Notes under the pieces: model-generated
What the model saw: only the letters and a program-made list of their open reading frames with translations
Database searches by the model: none
Told to the model about the DNA's origin: nothing
Program-made: the position numbers and the translations under genes
Source of the DNA: Oscheius tipulae
Lineage: Eukaryota > Nematoda > Chromadorea > Rhabditida > Rhabditidae
Reading direction: 5' to 3'
Length of the DNA stretch: 64,000 nucleotides
NCBI GenBank assembly: GCA_037178975.1
Contig: JASJZH010000002.1
Coordinates: 5,259,501 to 5,323,500, forward strand
In this document: one piece after another, positions 35,987 through 48,880 of the stretch
Numbering within the stretch: position 1 is the stretch's first letter
Layout of the letters: each line of letters starts with the position of its first letter

Positions 35987-38924
35987 TCAGTTGTTCGACT
36001 GGACTGTGACGATCGAGTCGGGTCGTATCAGCTGCTGGTTCGATTCGGAACGAAACAGAATATTCTCACGATTTGTACGGCGAATGAAGCTCTGAAATGT
36101 GTTTAATAAATTGAATAGAATTAAGAAGATTAGAACTTACAGTAGCGCGACTGTGGAGCTCGACATCCAAAATGTCGTAGTCGGCAATGTCGGAAGCGCG
36201 GTCTATGGAACATAGACGATTCTTCCAGACTCCAATGCACTTTCTACCTCTGGACCAACAGTCGGTGGTTAAGGAAACGATGCAAGCGAATGTGATGATC
36301 GACATGGCGATGAGGGCTAGAATGAAATGAAAGAAGCCTGTGGAAGATAGGTGTCCCTCGTACTCCTCAAAGTGCGAGTTCTTCAGCTCACAACGAAGAC
36401 CTTCGCGTCCCATCGGACAGCTAAACCTTTGTCAAATCTGTCTTGAGAGGAGCTTACATACAACGGGTTCCTGACCTGGAAAGAGGCCAACAATGCGCTT
36501 TGGCTTCACACGCTGTTCGATTGTCACAAATCTCCTTCAGATAGCTGTGACTGAGATCGAAGGTGGGGCTAGGATGGTTTGAAGGATGACAGGTACTGTC
36601 TTCGTGAAGGTCATGGTAGTCATCTGGGCAGAGACAGGTAGCCACGAGTGTTTGGTTCTCGCTCATAGTTGGAACACATAGCCAGGTGCACTTGGGAGAA
36701 GAGCAAGGGCTTTCGGTAGACAGAGGCTAAAAAAGTATTTCATACGCCGATAAGCCGTGTCTCTAGTTTATAAAATAACTTACCATATCCAGAGTCCGAG
36801 TGACAGCCAGTCCGGAAACGATGTTCTTCGCCCGATGAATGACTGTCCTGGTGACGTTTGGAGTTCGTGTGTTTACGACCCAGAGGCACTTTGGTCGCTG
36901 GGTATAGTAGAGGAATCCATCCAAGAACTTCATGTTGAGCGGGTTAAAGCCAGTATGTTCCATAACTATCGACGATTCGAGTGTTTCCAGACTGATCTTC
37001 ACAATTTTTCCGTTGGCAGAATCACCGAAATAGAGTTCTTGTCTTATGGTGTCAATAGCTAGACCACTGAGACTCGAAGACTTGCTTTCGTGGATGACCA
37101 ATGTCTACAAACTTGTAATGACTGAATCAGCTTCAAGTACTCACATTTGAGCCGTCCATTGGAGCGCTGACTATCTGACTGACATTGAAATCACTCTCCG
37201 TGTAGTACATATAGCCTCTCGAAGGATTCAAGACGAGGTTTCCAACCTTTTTAGTCTGATCGAATCGGATTAGTCGTTTGCAGAAAATTCCGTCCAGGGC
37301 ACACACATGGATTTCGGTTTGGTATGTAGGAGCTGAACCATTGTTTCTTTGCAGAAGTAGATTATTACTTTTGACAGCGAAGAAGATGTTCTGTCCATAA
37401 GGATCAGCAGCTACAGCGATGACTGATCGCTTGTCTTTGAGAATGTTGAGACGTCCATTTCTATAGACGGCCTAAGAATAGCACTGGGTTCCATGAAAAA
37501 GCTGCGCAATCTGGTAGTCGGCGTGAGACTACCGTATTCCTAGTGTTCTCTTTTGGACATTGTCACCTACCAAGAATCCATCGCTGTTATTTCCATTTGA
37601 AGCGTATGCCCCAAGAAGAATGGCGTCTTGCAGATAGTCGATAGCTACATTCTCTCCCAAAATCGTGTCGTTCAAGACAGTCGTCCACTTGGAAGTTGAG
37701 TCAAACGGGAATAAAGGTGTCTCACTTATCTTAAAAACATTTGTGGTCTTTTTCTTTGGAGCATACCTCCGGGCCTGCCGCCAACAAAATGGTCCCATCA
37801 TGTTTCAGTGAAACACAAGACACCTTATCCTCTATCAGATTGTATCCAGGGGCGCAATAGCAAATGGCTGTCTGGTTCTCTTCCCGGCAGAAATGCTGGC
37901 AGACTCTTCCCTTGTCAGTTTTGCAGTAGTTCGCGACACGACAGCTCCTCTTATCTTCCATAAGGACATCTCCTGGTGGACATTGACAGCTGGGCTCATA
38001 GCCTCCGTCAAAGGTTCGCTTTGTGAACTGGCAGTTGTGTTCGCAATGGAGCTCGTCACAACGATGACAGACTCCTTCGTCATCACCAAACTGGCAGTCT
38101 CTTTTTCCGTCACACATTCGAGAAATGTGAATGCATTCGACCGGAGCTGGGAACTTATACTTTAACCAAAAAGTTGTACTCACAACCAGCGCATCGAAAC
38201 TGGTCTGATTCACAGTAACTTGTCCAGGGGGTGAGGGGATGAGAGACACATTCCCACTCGTCAGACCCATCGTCACATTCACTCCTTCCGTCACAGATAT
38301 GTGTTTCTACGATGCAACTCTTCTGGCTCCGACAGAGTTTGTGACCCTCGGGACAGTGTACATGCTTCGTATTGGGACAGTTCTCCTCGTCATCTCCAAG
38401 AGGACATTCCTAAAGAGCAGATGACAGTGTACAGGCCACAAACCTTGATTCCATTGCAAAGAGATGTCTTCGGAAGACAAGTCTTGGTCATTTTGCATCG
38501 GTACATCGAAGCAGCACATGTGGTCTTGTTGAAAAATTCTCTCAAATGAGCAATGACCTGTCCTTCACAGTCCGCTTCGTCATCTCCATTGGCGCAATCC
38601 CTGTTTCCGTCACATTTGGAGTCTCTAGACACACATTTATCGGGACACATGAGCTGGTCAGCCGCACAAGCTCGTCGGTAGGTGCAGTTCTTTTCGTCCT
38701 AATAGTTTTTTTTGTCTGAAAAAATGAGGAATTTTACCTTTCCATTAGAACAATCAGGAATATTGTCGCAGACCCAAGACTTGGGAATACATCGGTCTTC
38801 TTCTTGTCCTTCCAAACAATCGAACTGGCCATTGGGACACCTGGCCCAGACCTGAGACGATTTGCACAAAGAAAACAAGAGAATATACCTGAGAAAAGAC
38901 CAGAAGTACTAGTACAGACCTCAT
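35987..38924 (-). CDS. LDL-receptor family endocytic receptor
   Basis: A type I receptor that likely binds lipoprotein or yolk ligands. The start (38924) gives a signal peptide [15 protein letters not shown]. At least four LDL class A repeats follow, with the acidic calcium-binding ends [48 protein letters not shown] and [19 protein letters not shown]-like modules (CEHNC...CQCPPG; VCQHFC...CYCAPGY) precede a YWTD-type beta-propeller ([30 protein letters not shown]), a final Cys-rich module, then a membrane helix ([19 protein letters not shown]) and a tail of about 70 residues. The tail has YDIL (YxxPhi) but no NPxY. This domain order resembles the nematode yolk receptor RME-2; orthology is unproven. 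One intron (about 38160-38196) uses a GTGAGT donor and CCCAG acceptor. Confidence 0.88.
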
Positions 38925-39965
38925 GGTTCAGAGAGACATCGGTGTCTGAAACTACGAAACTAGCGGCTAGGATGAAAAGACAGCTCAGGTCGGGGGAGAT
39001 TTTTTCAGTGAGTAAGAGACTGTTGATTCATTCTGGGAACCGAGTTGTTGCGGGCGGTTCGTTTCTTGCGCAATATACTCTTTTCAAACGAGAGTGACGG
39101 TCTGAGGAAGAGGTCATAAAAAAGGGAACCTAAGATGCTTACAATTCCGCAAACAATCTGAACCCTCATAATTAGAAACCATAAAAGAAATAGAAAGAAC
39201 TCCTAATCCCATAAGCAATAAATCCTAAATTGAACGAGACCGCCAGTTATCTGGGGCAAAGCATTTTCGTATGCCTACAAAAAAAGGACTAAGCAAGTGG
39301 TCGAACACTAGACGGAGCTAGAGTTCATTTTTGCTACACAGACAACATTTATAAATTGTTACAGAAGTCAAGTAATTACTGTAGTCACTAAAACTTTGCA
39401 CCTAATTAGAGTATTTTGTAACTGAATTTTGTTGGAAACAATTGCTTCGGAATCCAAAAAAAATTAACTGCTAGGAAGACTCCAAGACTTAGACAAAGTT
39501 GTTCGTATAAAGCAAAAGTACCAGACTTGTTTGAAAAGTTCAGCTAGAAACGTAGGCGAGAATCAAGTGATGCTTCTGAGTCACGACCATCTGACTGAGA
39601 GAGCTGTTGTAACAGATTGAATAAGCGCCAACAGTCTCGACTCTATCCCACATTTCTCCTTTTTCGAGGTCTCTTACTAACATTTCTTTTCAGATAGTTT
39701 AATTCAAGCTGAGTTTGGAACCCGAGATAAGAGTAGGGCAAGCAATGAGATGTGTGAAACAGCCCACGGTTCTGAAAATAACAAAGGGATAAAATATGGG
39801 GTCACACTCATCAAAAATACTCGCCGGCATTGAGTGGAACCATCTCAGCGCGAGGACTGCGTATTGTAATATGACGAATTGGCGGAGGATGTTCTTACTG
39901 CTCAGAATTTCAAAACATGTATTTTCAGGCTCTCTCTGTTACATTAGCGATTTAGTCACATCAGA
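38925..39965. other. Intergenic upstream region of the LDL-receptor-like gene
   Basis: About 1 kb without a supportable gene. Short plus ORFs at 38804-39097 and 39796-39990 appear to be chance. Confidence 0.5.
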
Positions 39966-42609
39966 TCAAAGGAGTAGGTTGCGAAGATGAACCGACGACT
40001 TTCTCCTTGAGTGATTGTATCCAAGAAGCGTCTCGTCTAACGGAGTAGCACTAAGACGTCTAACTGTTGATGGCACAGCCAGCCTTGAAGATTCTTTGAT
40101 GCAAAAAGACGAAGTTTACCTGTTCGCGCTGTTCGGAACTCCACTGCCTCTCCTACTCGGAGGTTGTTCTGGATCCACATTGGATCCTCGTCTGTACAAG
40201 GCTCCAAGAGCGATGGATTGTCTGAACATTCATTACTTGTCATAGTTCTATTAGTAACCTACCTCGGATGTAAAAGAGGAGCCACACTGATTGATCTTCT
40301 CGGAGCATGCATCACATCCAAAGCTGTTGAATCTCGTCTCAAAGCAAAGGCGGAAGAATCCCGTCGGGTTCCGAAGACTCCAGAATCTTTGCGGTCATTC
40401 TAATGTATAAATGATTTTGTTTACAACATTCTTACTCGTCCTCGTCCCAGGTGAATATGCAGTGGCGGCATTATCGAAGCTCTTCGCCCCGGGACCTCAC
40501 CCTGTACTTCTTCTTCCTCTTCCGGCTGGACGTGTTTTGTAAAAGTGTTCAAATAGTTTACCTGTTCAACTGGTCCCTCGACTATGACCAGACTCTGCCG
40601 TCTCTCCTCCTCTTCTTCCATCATTGCTTGAAGGAACTGCTTCTGCCTCTCCGTATTTACAGTTCCCCAGACGGATTTAAACAAGTAGATGAAAATTTCC
40701 AGGAGGGTAACCTAGATGACAAGTATCCTTCATTACTCAGAACATACCGTACTCATTCCCAGAAACAGACCCATACTTCCCGCAATGTTTGACAGCAAGT
40801 CGGCTGTTTGTAGCTGTTTCTGTTGCTCGTGCCTCTCGACAGTTATGGTCCGAAAGTAGAGCCAAACTACTGTCACTGAGTCACTAAAAGTGGTTTGTAT
40901 AGGTAACACACATAATAGTACCGTATATAGTCATCAGTGTAACTTTTCTCTGAATAGAAGCTTCTCGAAGTCAAATCGGCATAACTATGACTGGTATCGT
41001 ACTGCATAAAACTGCATTCGGAGTCACAGACGTGGGTCAGTGAATCTGGAAGGAATCTTATAGATAGGTTCAGCTCCAAATAGAGGGCGCAAGTGATTCT
41101 CAAAAGAAGCTAAAAACCCACTGAGAAGGTAGTCCTGGCACTGGGTTATTTTGAATGGATCGCAAGCGACGTGCGACTGGTTGTAGTTCAGATGGAGAGG
41201 AACACATCCACAAGCTGTCAGCCACTTTCTGGCCTCGTTGTTCCACTCGCAATGAATCGAAGAGTACTAAATTAAGCATATAGAACGGCGCGCAAAGAAC
41301 TCGCTGGCAGAGGAAGAATCTGATCTCCGGGACTCCAATCCTTCTGACAAATGCCCCAATCGGTTCTGGGAAGAAGAGAGATCTGAACTGGGTAATTTGA
41401 TAAACGAGAAAACAAACATTTTTAGCATCGACCGTGACGAAAATGGAGGTGCCAGGTGGAGCGGCGACGCTTCTCGACTGCATGGTGGCTCCGCTTGAAT
41501 GAAGGAGCACCCGTACTCCGTCGTCTAGGAACTGTCCGGCCAGATCATCTTCATAAGTTTTCTCTTTATTGAGTTAGAATAAGTTCACCTGTTTTCCAAT
41601 CATTGTGTCCATCAATCACTAGCTGCCAACCGTATCCACTTCCGCTGAACCACTGCCTCTTTTGGGCTTCAGCTCCTGAGATCCTCAAATTCAATTATCA
41701 GAATGATGAAATGGTGCTTACCTCATACAAGGCCCAGCGTCTGTGATCACTGGTGTTGCCAAAGAACAGCAGTCGGAGATCTGACGACCGGCGAAGGAAC
41801 AAGAGACGAGGATGTCAGTGCAGTCAGGTCTGGAACGATCTTGTAACGTTTTCTTACATATCTTGTTTCTCTGAAAAATTAGATCTCAAAAAAAAAATGC
41901 TGAAGAGATTCTAAATACTGAGCTTGAAAAATGGAGGGAATGTAGAAAAAATTGTAAATGAACTCACGCAATCGACTGAAGGAACATCGCCAGATCAAAC
42001 GGCTCTTTTCTAGTCGCTTCGTAGACTTCTACTAATTTTAAATACTCTTCATAGGTCTCCGGAGAGTAGTTGGTTGGAATATATTGTGTGTAGGAGTTTG
42101 ACAAATAGGCAGCCAGTGTCTCCGATACATTCCAAGCTGAAGAAAGTTAGAGAAGACCAGATGTTTACCTCCAATTTTCCTGGGATCAATGGGGTTGTTA
42201 TGGCATACAGTGATATCGGGAAATTGAATTCCGTCACTAGGAACAAGAGTATTTATTTGGAAAAGAGTCGGTTTGGAATGATACCCGAAAAGGAGATAGC
42301 CACTCTGTAACCCTACTTACAAACAAAATTGTCAAAACCCACGTGGATCATGAAAAGAGACAGGCAGGAGAGGACCACAACGCACCAGAAAATTCTCGAG
42401 GGCCATGTGTTAGAGTTGTAGATTCGAACCAGACCGTGGTAGGTGGTTAGTCCGCTGAATTCCTTCGTCTCATAGTCATAGATATGAAGATAGATTCGGT
42501 CTGTCCAGGAGGAAGAGGTCTGCGATTCAGCTGCCGACATTGATTTCAGCTGATAAGGATAGTCAGGAGAGGAAACAGGGACTGAACTACTGGATCGGAA
42601 TTCTATCAT
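39966..42609 (-). CDS. DEG/ENaC (degenerin) sodium channel subunit
   Basis: Degenerins form trimeric, amiloride-type sodium channels used in mechanosensation, acid sensing or peptide gating. The N-terminus contains the gating-region TTYHGLVRIYN (the family HG motif) and the first membrane helix (WPSRIFWCVVVLSCLSLFMI). After it come QFPDITVCHNNPIDP (FPAVTxCN motif) and, further on, the extracellular Cys-rich part including CTDILVSCSFAGRQISDCC. The second helix has the signature LLSNIAGSMGLFLGMSTVTLLEIFIY, including the GLFLGxS selectivity filter, then FKSVWG. The cytoplasmic tail is long (about 190 residues), Ser/Arg-rich (RRDSTALDVMHAPRRSIS). The start may instead be the Met at 42540. The middle exons (40870-41690) were not resolved in full. 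Head-to-head with the S28 peptidase. Confidence 0.88.
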
Positions 42610-42895
42610 CTAATTCACGTTTTATCATAGTAGTCCGTGAATTAGACCAAATAAGATTTTGTAAGTTCCTTCATGTCAAGATTCCAATGACTGGATACTC
42701 ATTTTTTAAAAGCTCCCTTGAAGGATCCGCATTGTCTCAACTGACACCATCCTCACCACTGAAGCATTCTGTTAATCGTCTTAAACGTGTCAAAATCATT
42801 GTCTTCCTTGCTCTTCTGCTTGATAACATGTGAATCACTTTGAGATAAGGAAATCATTTAACGCACAGCTCTCCCTTCTGTATTTCAACGCCAGC

Positions 42896-45036
42896 ATGCT
42901 GCCGCTGTTCCTGCTGGTCCTAGCCGGAACCGAAGCCCTCTACCGGCCTCTGATTTTCGGAAGACCCAAAGGAGGCTTTCTTCAGGTATGTGAACAGTAA
43001 CCCTGAAGCCTTTTCTGAAATTATGCGTGGCTTACCTTTTGTGAGCGATATCGAAAAAACTTGTAAGAAAGTTTGGTCAAAGTGATTCTAGGGAGCTAAC
43101 GAAGATGGCTATACCTGGACCAATTCTTCCTACATGATTTACAACACCATCACACAAAAGAACGATCATTTCGGGTCGGTGAAAGGAACCTGGCAGCAAC
43201 GGTACCAGTACAATAGCAAGTTCTTCGATTCTAAGAGACCGTTGGCCTTTTTGATGATTGGTGGAGAGGGTACGCAGAGTTTTTGTTCTAATTTTAACTT
43301 GATGCAGGAGAAATTGGAAATGGAGGCGACAAATGGGTCAGAAATGAAAATGTTACCATGATGACTTACGCCTCATTGTTCGGAGCTGCCGCATTCCAGG
43401 TCGAGCACAGGTTCTATGGACCGAAGAACTGTACTCCGATGGGGTAAGTTAATACGTTCAAATAGCTAGAAAAGCATACATGCAGAGACAGCACAGTCGA
43501 TTCTCTTCAACTGCTGTCGATTAAACAAGCTTTGGCCGATATCGACAGTTTTATTGGACAGATGAACACACTGTACTTCAGTAGCTACTCGAACATTCAA
43601 TGGATCACTTTTGGAGGTTCCTATCCAGGTAACTATCGTTTGTCTCTCACCCGCACTGATTCAGGAACCCTCTCGGCCTTATTCCGTGCCTCATACCCTA
43701 GCAGAACAATCGGTGCTGTCTCTACTTCCTCTGCTGTCCATTTCTTCACGGACTACTATGGTAAGTCTCCTCATTGCTCTGTCGCAAATCATCCTAAGGC
43801 TACGCTGTCAACACGGAGTACACTTATAGAACGGTCTCTTCGGACTGTGCCGATAACATTGGAAAAGGCTTCCAGAAGATGATCAATCTGGCTTACGGAG
43901 GAGCTGCCAGCAGGAAAGAACTTGAAAAAACGTTCAAGTAAGTATCGAGAAGTCACCAAGAACTGTTGTAGTCTTTGCAATTCGTTCGACAACAGCACAA
44001 CTTCTATCACCAAGGCTGTTCAGTACTTCTTCTCGAATTACTACGGTCTCTTCCAGGGCATCAATCAGTACACCGGCGACAATAGGGTTGCGCACATATA
44101 TATGAATGAAGTGTATCAATGCTTCAGGATTTCGCGACTCGAAACGGACTGGGAGTACCAGGTGCTTGTGCAATCATGAACAATGCCACTTTGGACGAGA
44201 TGGGAAGAATCAAGGCTGTGGTAGGTTTCGAAGCATTCAAGCTGTATTCAAGTTTTCAGTACGATTGGCAGCAGTCCTTCTATAACGGAGACCCAAATAA
44301 ATGTGCTGACAACAGCTACGACGGCTTCATCCAATATATGCAAGACACTAGCTATTCGGATTTGGAACAAGGTAGGATCCCCTCAAATGTCTATGAATTT
44401 ACCTTCTCAGTCGCGGCCAGAAGTTGGGTGTGGCAAACCTGTACCTCTCTCGGATACTTTCAGACGACAGATGGAAACAACGGGATTTTCGGCAGCACAG
44501 TTCCATTGGAGTGAGTCAGACAGAGATAGCAGTCACATCCTGTTTTCAGTTTTTACGCTGACCAGTGCTCGTCCATATTCGGAGCTAAATACGATTTGTT
44601 GAACGTCTTCAGCCAGGTCAATTCTTACAGATCCGAGTACTATGACACCTACAAGGTAAGATCTTCCTTTTGACCAAAAAAGTTATTCGTCAGGGAACGA
44701 AGGTGGTCTTCCCCAATGGCAGTTTCGACCCGTGGAAGAGTCTCGGCTTCCCGGAGTCAAAGAAAAATGATGCTAATGACGTTGATGCTTTCACTATCAA
44801 CGGCACTGCCCATTGTGCAAGTAAGAAGAACATATGTTCTATCTTGATGCCAATTTTTAGACATGTACCCGGCTAGTCCGAATGACAATCAGTCGCTGAA
44901 GGACGCTCGTATCAGAATTCAGAAACATCTGGAAAACTGGATCAAAATAGGATTCTCCGCCCCGCCTACTCAAAATTCAGCATTTCTGTCTTCTCTCCCT
45001 CCCATCATTTCTTTCTTCCTCATCTACTTCCTGTAA
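42896..45036 (+). CDS. S28 serine carboxypeptidase (PRCP/PRSS16-like), possibly GPI-anchored
   Basis: Family S28 enzymes (lysosomal Pro-X carboxypeptidase, thymus-specific serine protease) cleave C-terminal or dipeptide bonds after proline. A signal peptide (MLPLFLLVLAGTEA) starts at 42896. The prodomain/strand block HFGSVKGTWQQRYQ and MIGGEGE...VEHRFYG are typical. The catalytic Ser is in WITFGGSYPGTLSA (about 43605-43670, split by an intron), Asp in FPNGSFDPWKSLG (44714-44740), His in NGTAHCADMYP (about 44800-44875). The last 20 residues (ending PPIISFFLIYFL) form a hydrophobic tail right up to the stop, which suggests GPI anchoring, unusual for this family. Several N-glycosylation sequons occur (NSS, NVT, NNA). 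Confidence 0.92.
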
Positions 45037-45202
45037 AATAGGTACCCGACTGTCAGTGCATAGGTTCAGCTAGATAGATAACCAGATTCTCTCAACAAAA
45101 AAAACCACACTCAAGAAGAAACATGACTTACCACTGATACAGTTCCTCAAAAAGTCCAGTTTTAAAAACCATTTATTAATCACAATATACCCGTAAACAT
45201 TA

Positions 45203-46251
45203 TCAGAAAATGGAAATCGGAGTATCGACTCTGTAGAGAGTGTGGGCTTCGGACGGTTTGGTCATTAGCCATCCCCAAGAGACCACACCGAAAAGGACCA
45301 AGGCCGTCATCAAAAAACAAGTGATCCCGGCACAGACCATGAAAGACACAGACCATTCGCGGTTGACAATCTCGGTCCAGTTGTACATGATGGGTATGGG
45401 AACTGGAGGTGTTTCTTTGGTAGTCTCTGCCGTTGTACTGGACTGAACAGTGGTCAGTCTAGTTGTTTCTTCTGCACTCTCTGAACTTGAGGTTGTCGGA
45501 AACGTAGTCGCTTCCATCGTAGTCACACGAATTTCTTCTAAAAGAAAAGTCGAAGCCTAGTCTCTGAAATACCTCCGTCTGCCAAAAGGACAGCCTTGAT
45601 AATGCAGCAGGGAGTCTCCTGGGGCAAGCCTATCTGAAGAATTCATCGGTCTAAAAACTTCCTGTCTCTTACTTCGAGATGATCTGTCCTCCTTCCCTTT
45701 CTTCTCTTAAAAACTTGGCCATCCGTCTGGAGTTCAAAGAATCCCGGCGTCGAGGTGAACTACGAGTCTTTGAGTACTCTCAAGGCGGTTACTCACATTT
45801 AGGACGATCGACTTCCGTTCCTTTTCACGACAGCCGCCTATTATTCGGTGTGTTTGTGGCAAGGAGCTGACTTTGGTCGAATCGACGTCCATCTGGGAGA
45901 CTGGATTGTATAGGTAGAGAAGGAAAGGATACCTTATCGAGGGCGGTACCGTCAAAGAAGAGCTGAAGTCGAGTGGACATGTCACGTTCTGTTCTCACAA
46001 ACAGAGAGGTACTGAAATTTGGAAAATCTTCTAGTTTCTGTGGAAACATACCTGTCGCAAGAGTAGAAGAGGTCCAGCTGAAGCGAGACACTCTTTGGAG
46101 TCGGAAGATTCAGTCCATACCATTCGTTGATACGTAACAATTTCTGAATTCTAATATGTAGAAGAGAATAAGATGTACTGACCCCTAGGACAGCTGGAAA
46201 CAATAGAAGGACGATGGCGATGGAGCCGCTAGCAGACGGCAGTTCTCCCAT
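45203..46251 (-). CDS. Type I membrane protein with Thr-rich stalk (orphan)
   Basis: I do not recognise the ectodomain. Splicing from 46251 gives a signal peptide (GSIAIVLLLFPAVLG), an ectodomain with LRINEWYGLNLPTPKSVSLQ, SLFVRTERDMSTRLQLFFDG, ERKSIVLNFTSTPGFF and a CC pair (QETPCCIIKAVLLADG). A mucin-like Thr/Ser stalk (ATTFPTTSSSESAEETTR) follows, then a membrane helix (VCAGITCFLMTALVLFG) and a short tail ending VDTPISIF. All introns are 37-45 nt; two acceptors need the second of two nearby AGs to hold frame. Tail-to-tail with the S28 peptidase (166 bases between stops). Confidence 0.65.
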
Positions 46252-47545
46252 CGACGCCTCAGCCAGCCATCTGCACGGCACAATCAACGAAAAAGCTCGC
46301 GATGAAAAGAGGAAGAGTGAGCGTAAAAGTTGGAGCAACGAACAAAAAGAGATCGTGTATGCAACAAATGAAGCGGACGGCCGGAACGGGAAGTCGTATA
46401 CACGAAAAGGTAAAAAGGTTGGGCCTGACTGGGCTGCCCTTTAATCTCACAGCACTCGCGTGAAATTAAAGCTCGTAAAACGGGACGGAACTGCGCTTTG
46501 AACTGATGAGGGATGATTGGAAACGGATGCGACGAGTGTTTGGAGATGTTTGGACGTTCGGGAAGGAGGATATAGGAGGTGAGCCGAGCCCATCTATTAA
46601 CGAAGTTTTGATCTAATACTCTTCTTTGTCTCTGAGACATGTCAGTTGGTTTTCTAGGGGCCATATAAATCCAAACCCATACCGAGTAGTCAGATCAAGT
46701 CAACAACGAAAATGCAAGCGTTCGAGTTCGAGCTTTTTCGAACTTCTAAGGAGCAGAGGGATGGGAGAGACAGTAGATGTTCAGAAATAAAGGCACAAGA
46801 GGAACAGATCAAACCCGAAGAATATGAGGAAGAGGAACCTTGTGGACCACACATTCGGCGTCACCGCCTTGTTCATTCATAAATCAACTGACAAGCCCGA
46901 GAATAGAGGGAGTGGCCTCCGCGAAGCGCCTAATAAACAGCGGTCACTGAACAATACGCTAAAGAGGCCACTTGAGCTTTTCGTTTTATTTTTAGGGAAG
47001 AATTTGTAGTCCTTTACGCTCTGACTAACATCCAATTTTGTCAGATGAAAACGGCAACACAAAGCACTTGTTTACGTCACATCAATTTGACAAACTGGCC
47101 CATGCATAATCAAAACCATTTACTCATGGATAGGCTATATATTAGATGCTTGTCATACAGAGAAGGAATTCGAAAGTGAACTCGTGTTGCCGGGTTGAAA
47201 AAAGATGGCTACATGCTCGGAGATCAAGTTACACTCTCTGCTGAGGTTTTAGCGTAGAAATGTACGGACAGAATCGTTTTGAGAACGGGAAAAGCAAAGT
47301 TCTAAAACACCTCATCTCATTCTCAAGTTCTGACACTTCAGTTATGATGACAATTCTTCTGTTTTCCTTTGGATAGTCAAGCTCTCCCAAGAAAAATCTC
47401 TGTCTTTATCATCGTTCGACCCACTAAACCGCTAAGGACTTTCCCCGCTTTGACGGATTTCGTTCCACTTTCCCATTGTTAAGAGACGATCGCCGCCAGG
47501 CACGGAGGTCGACCCCAGGGCTGGAAGAATGTTCAGTGACGGCCG
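46252..47545. other. Intergenic, nothing firm
   Basis: A 126-codon minus ORF (46284-46664, start MAPRKPTDMSQRQRR) and a plus ORF (46214-46444) overlap each other; neither has a domain or consistent exon. Otherwise no features seen. Confidence 0.4.
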
Positions 47546-48092
47546 ATGCTTCTTTACCTTCTCCTCCTCCCACTTCTCACTGATTCGACGCGAAACGATA
47601 GTGACTTTAGTAACTGGACAGACATCGATGGCAAACAGAAGATTGTGGTGAGTGAGAACTGCTTGTTATCAAGCGAGTGTTTAGATAGGCAACTCGAGCG
47701 AAATCGACCTATCGGGACAGGCCTTTTACGTATCTGGAAAGAGTGTTTCCAGTGCAAAAAGTGCCAATACAGCTATCGTTTCTGCTTCGGAGGTAAGGAA
47801 TCATGAGTCAGATACCATCTCCTTTCAGAACATTGGAGAGGCGACCTTCGTCAAATCTGCCTTGGCTTACAAACCGAGTCGAAAAGATGTGAAGAAGGCT
47901 AGGATCAACACCAGTGTCAGCAATTCTACCCTCGTCATGGTACTCTTTGTCTACTTTTTTTTCTACTCACATATCCAGAGAAAACCAACCCGAAAACGGC
48001 AATGGACTGCGGGGAACGGAACACAGCCAGTCTTCCTCAAACTGAAAGAAGCTCGGGAAAAGTTCTTGAAGAACAGTCCCACGAAAAACTGA
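47546..48092 (+). CDS. Small secreted or membrane orphan protein
   Basis: I do not recognise the family. Exons 47546-47647, 47685-47792, 47829-47939 and 47979-48092 close in phase 0 and give 144 residues. A signal peptide (MLLYLLLLPLLTDS) is followed by Asn/Ser-rich sequence with sequons (NDS, NWT, NSS, NTS, NST), then a basic C-terminal region (RKPTRKRQW) ending KNSPTKN. The 39-nt last intron (47940-47978) is also open; if retained it would insert a hydrophobic segment (VMVLFVYFFFYSH) that could act as a membrane helix, so splicing could switch between soluble and membrane forms. Confidence 0.6.
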
Positions 48093-48112
48093 CTACCTCC
48101 AGAGACAAAGCT

Positions 48113-48880
48113 TTATCCTAATGTGTAAGCTAATAAAAGTATTGGCAGAAAAGTGGCAGTAGAGGGATTGCAGAGCTCTGTGTCACAGAGACAAGTAGCC
48201 GAAGGCGGAGCACATGAGACATTTGTACTGATTTGAAAGGGTGGCTTGTAGAGATAGGAGAGACAGCCGCGCATCACAAAGACAAAGTCTGAATTAGACG
48301 TTTGTTTGATGACTAAGAAAGTATACCAAGTTCCTTTACAGTTGTCTTGACACATCGATCTGCAGGAGCGCACGATTGCTGCCTAGTTGTAGTGAACTCA
48401 TAGGCATCCGAGTCATGGCATTGAGGATGTGATGGAGGCACGTTAAACCTGGAAGATGCGTAATTTTGATCCCACAGGACATCTATGAATATTTATTCCT
48501 CTGACAGGCCGCCCCCGACTTTAGTTAGAAGACACTGCTTCTTGTAAGTCGTTACAGTTGCCAACAGACTAATCTTACAGTTCTGGCTAACTGTCTAAAA
48601 CCTTGACTACCCAAAATAGTCCAGTATCTTTGGATACCTGAACATTTATCTATCATGTGGGCCGTAACACGTGAATCGAATGACCTTATCCTCATTCACT
48701 AGCAAAAAATATTCGATTTGAGGAAAAATTACTCACTTGGAGAACATGAATAGCTTGAATGCATCCCTTTCCTCTTGTTGTACCAAATCCAAAGGAACCT
48801 GTGAGATGCAGTGGTAGCAGGATAGTTTTGCTGAGCTGACTACAACATAAAAAAGAAGAAGAAGAAGCAACCGAATCATC
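48113..48880 (-). CDS. Ly6/uPAR-type (ODR-2/HOT-like) GPI protein, start region disturbed
   Basis: Three-finger Ly6 proteins of nematodes (ODR-2/HOT group) are GPI-anchored neuronal surface proteins. Mature exons read KLSCYHCISQ (N-terminal CxxC), CHDSDAYEF, SCAPADRCVKTT, GCLSYLY and the family hallmark SCAPPSATCLCDTELCN, then a hydrophobic GPI-type end (FLPILLLAYTLG-stop). Exons: 48327-48448 and 48113-48288 plus a 5' exon reaching to about 48840. A signal peptide (MIRLLLLLLFYVV, from 48880) directly precedes the mature part but in a different frame by one base (at about 48840). Either there is a single-base error or mutation, or TTGTAG at this point is an acceptor and the true first exon lies upstream. 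Confidence 0.7.

Noticed and set aside
37893..38165. Plus-strand ORF over the LDL-receptor-like gene
   Set aside because: Antisense shadow of cysteine-rich LDL-A/EGF exons whose spacing and calcium-binding motifs are conserved on the minus strand.
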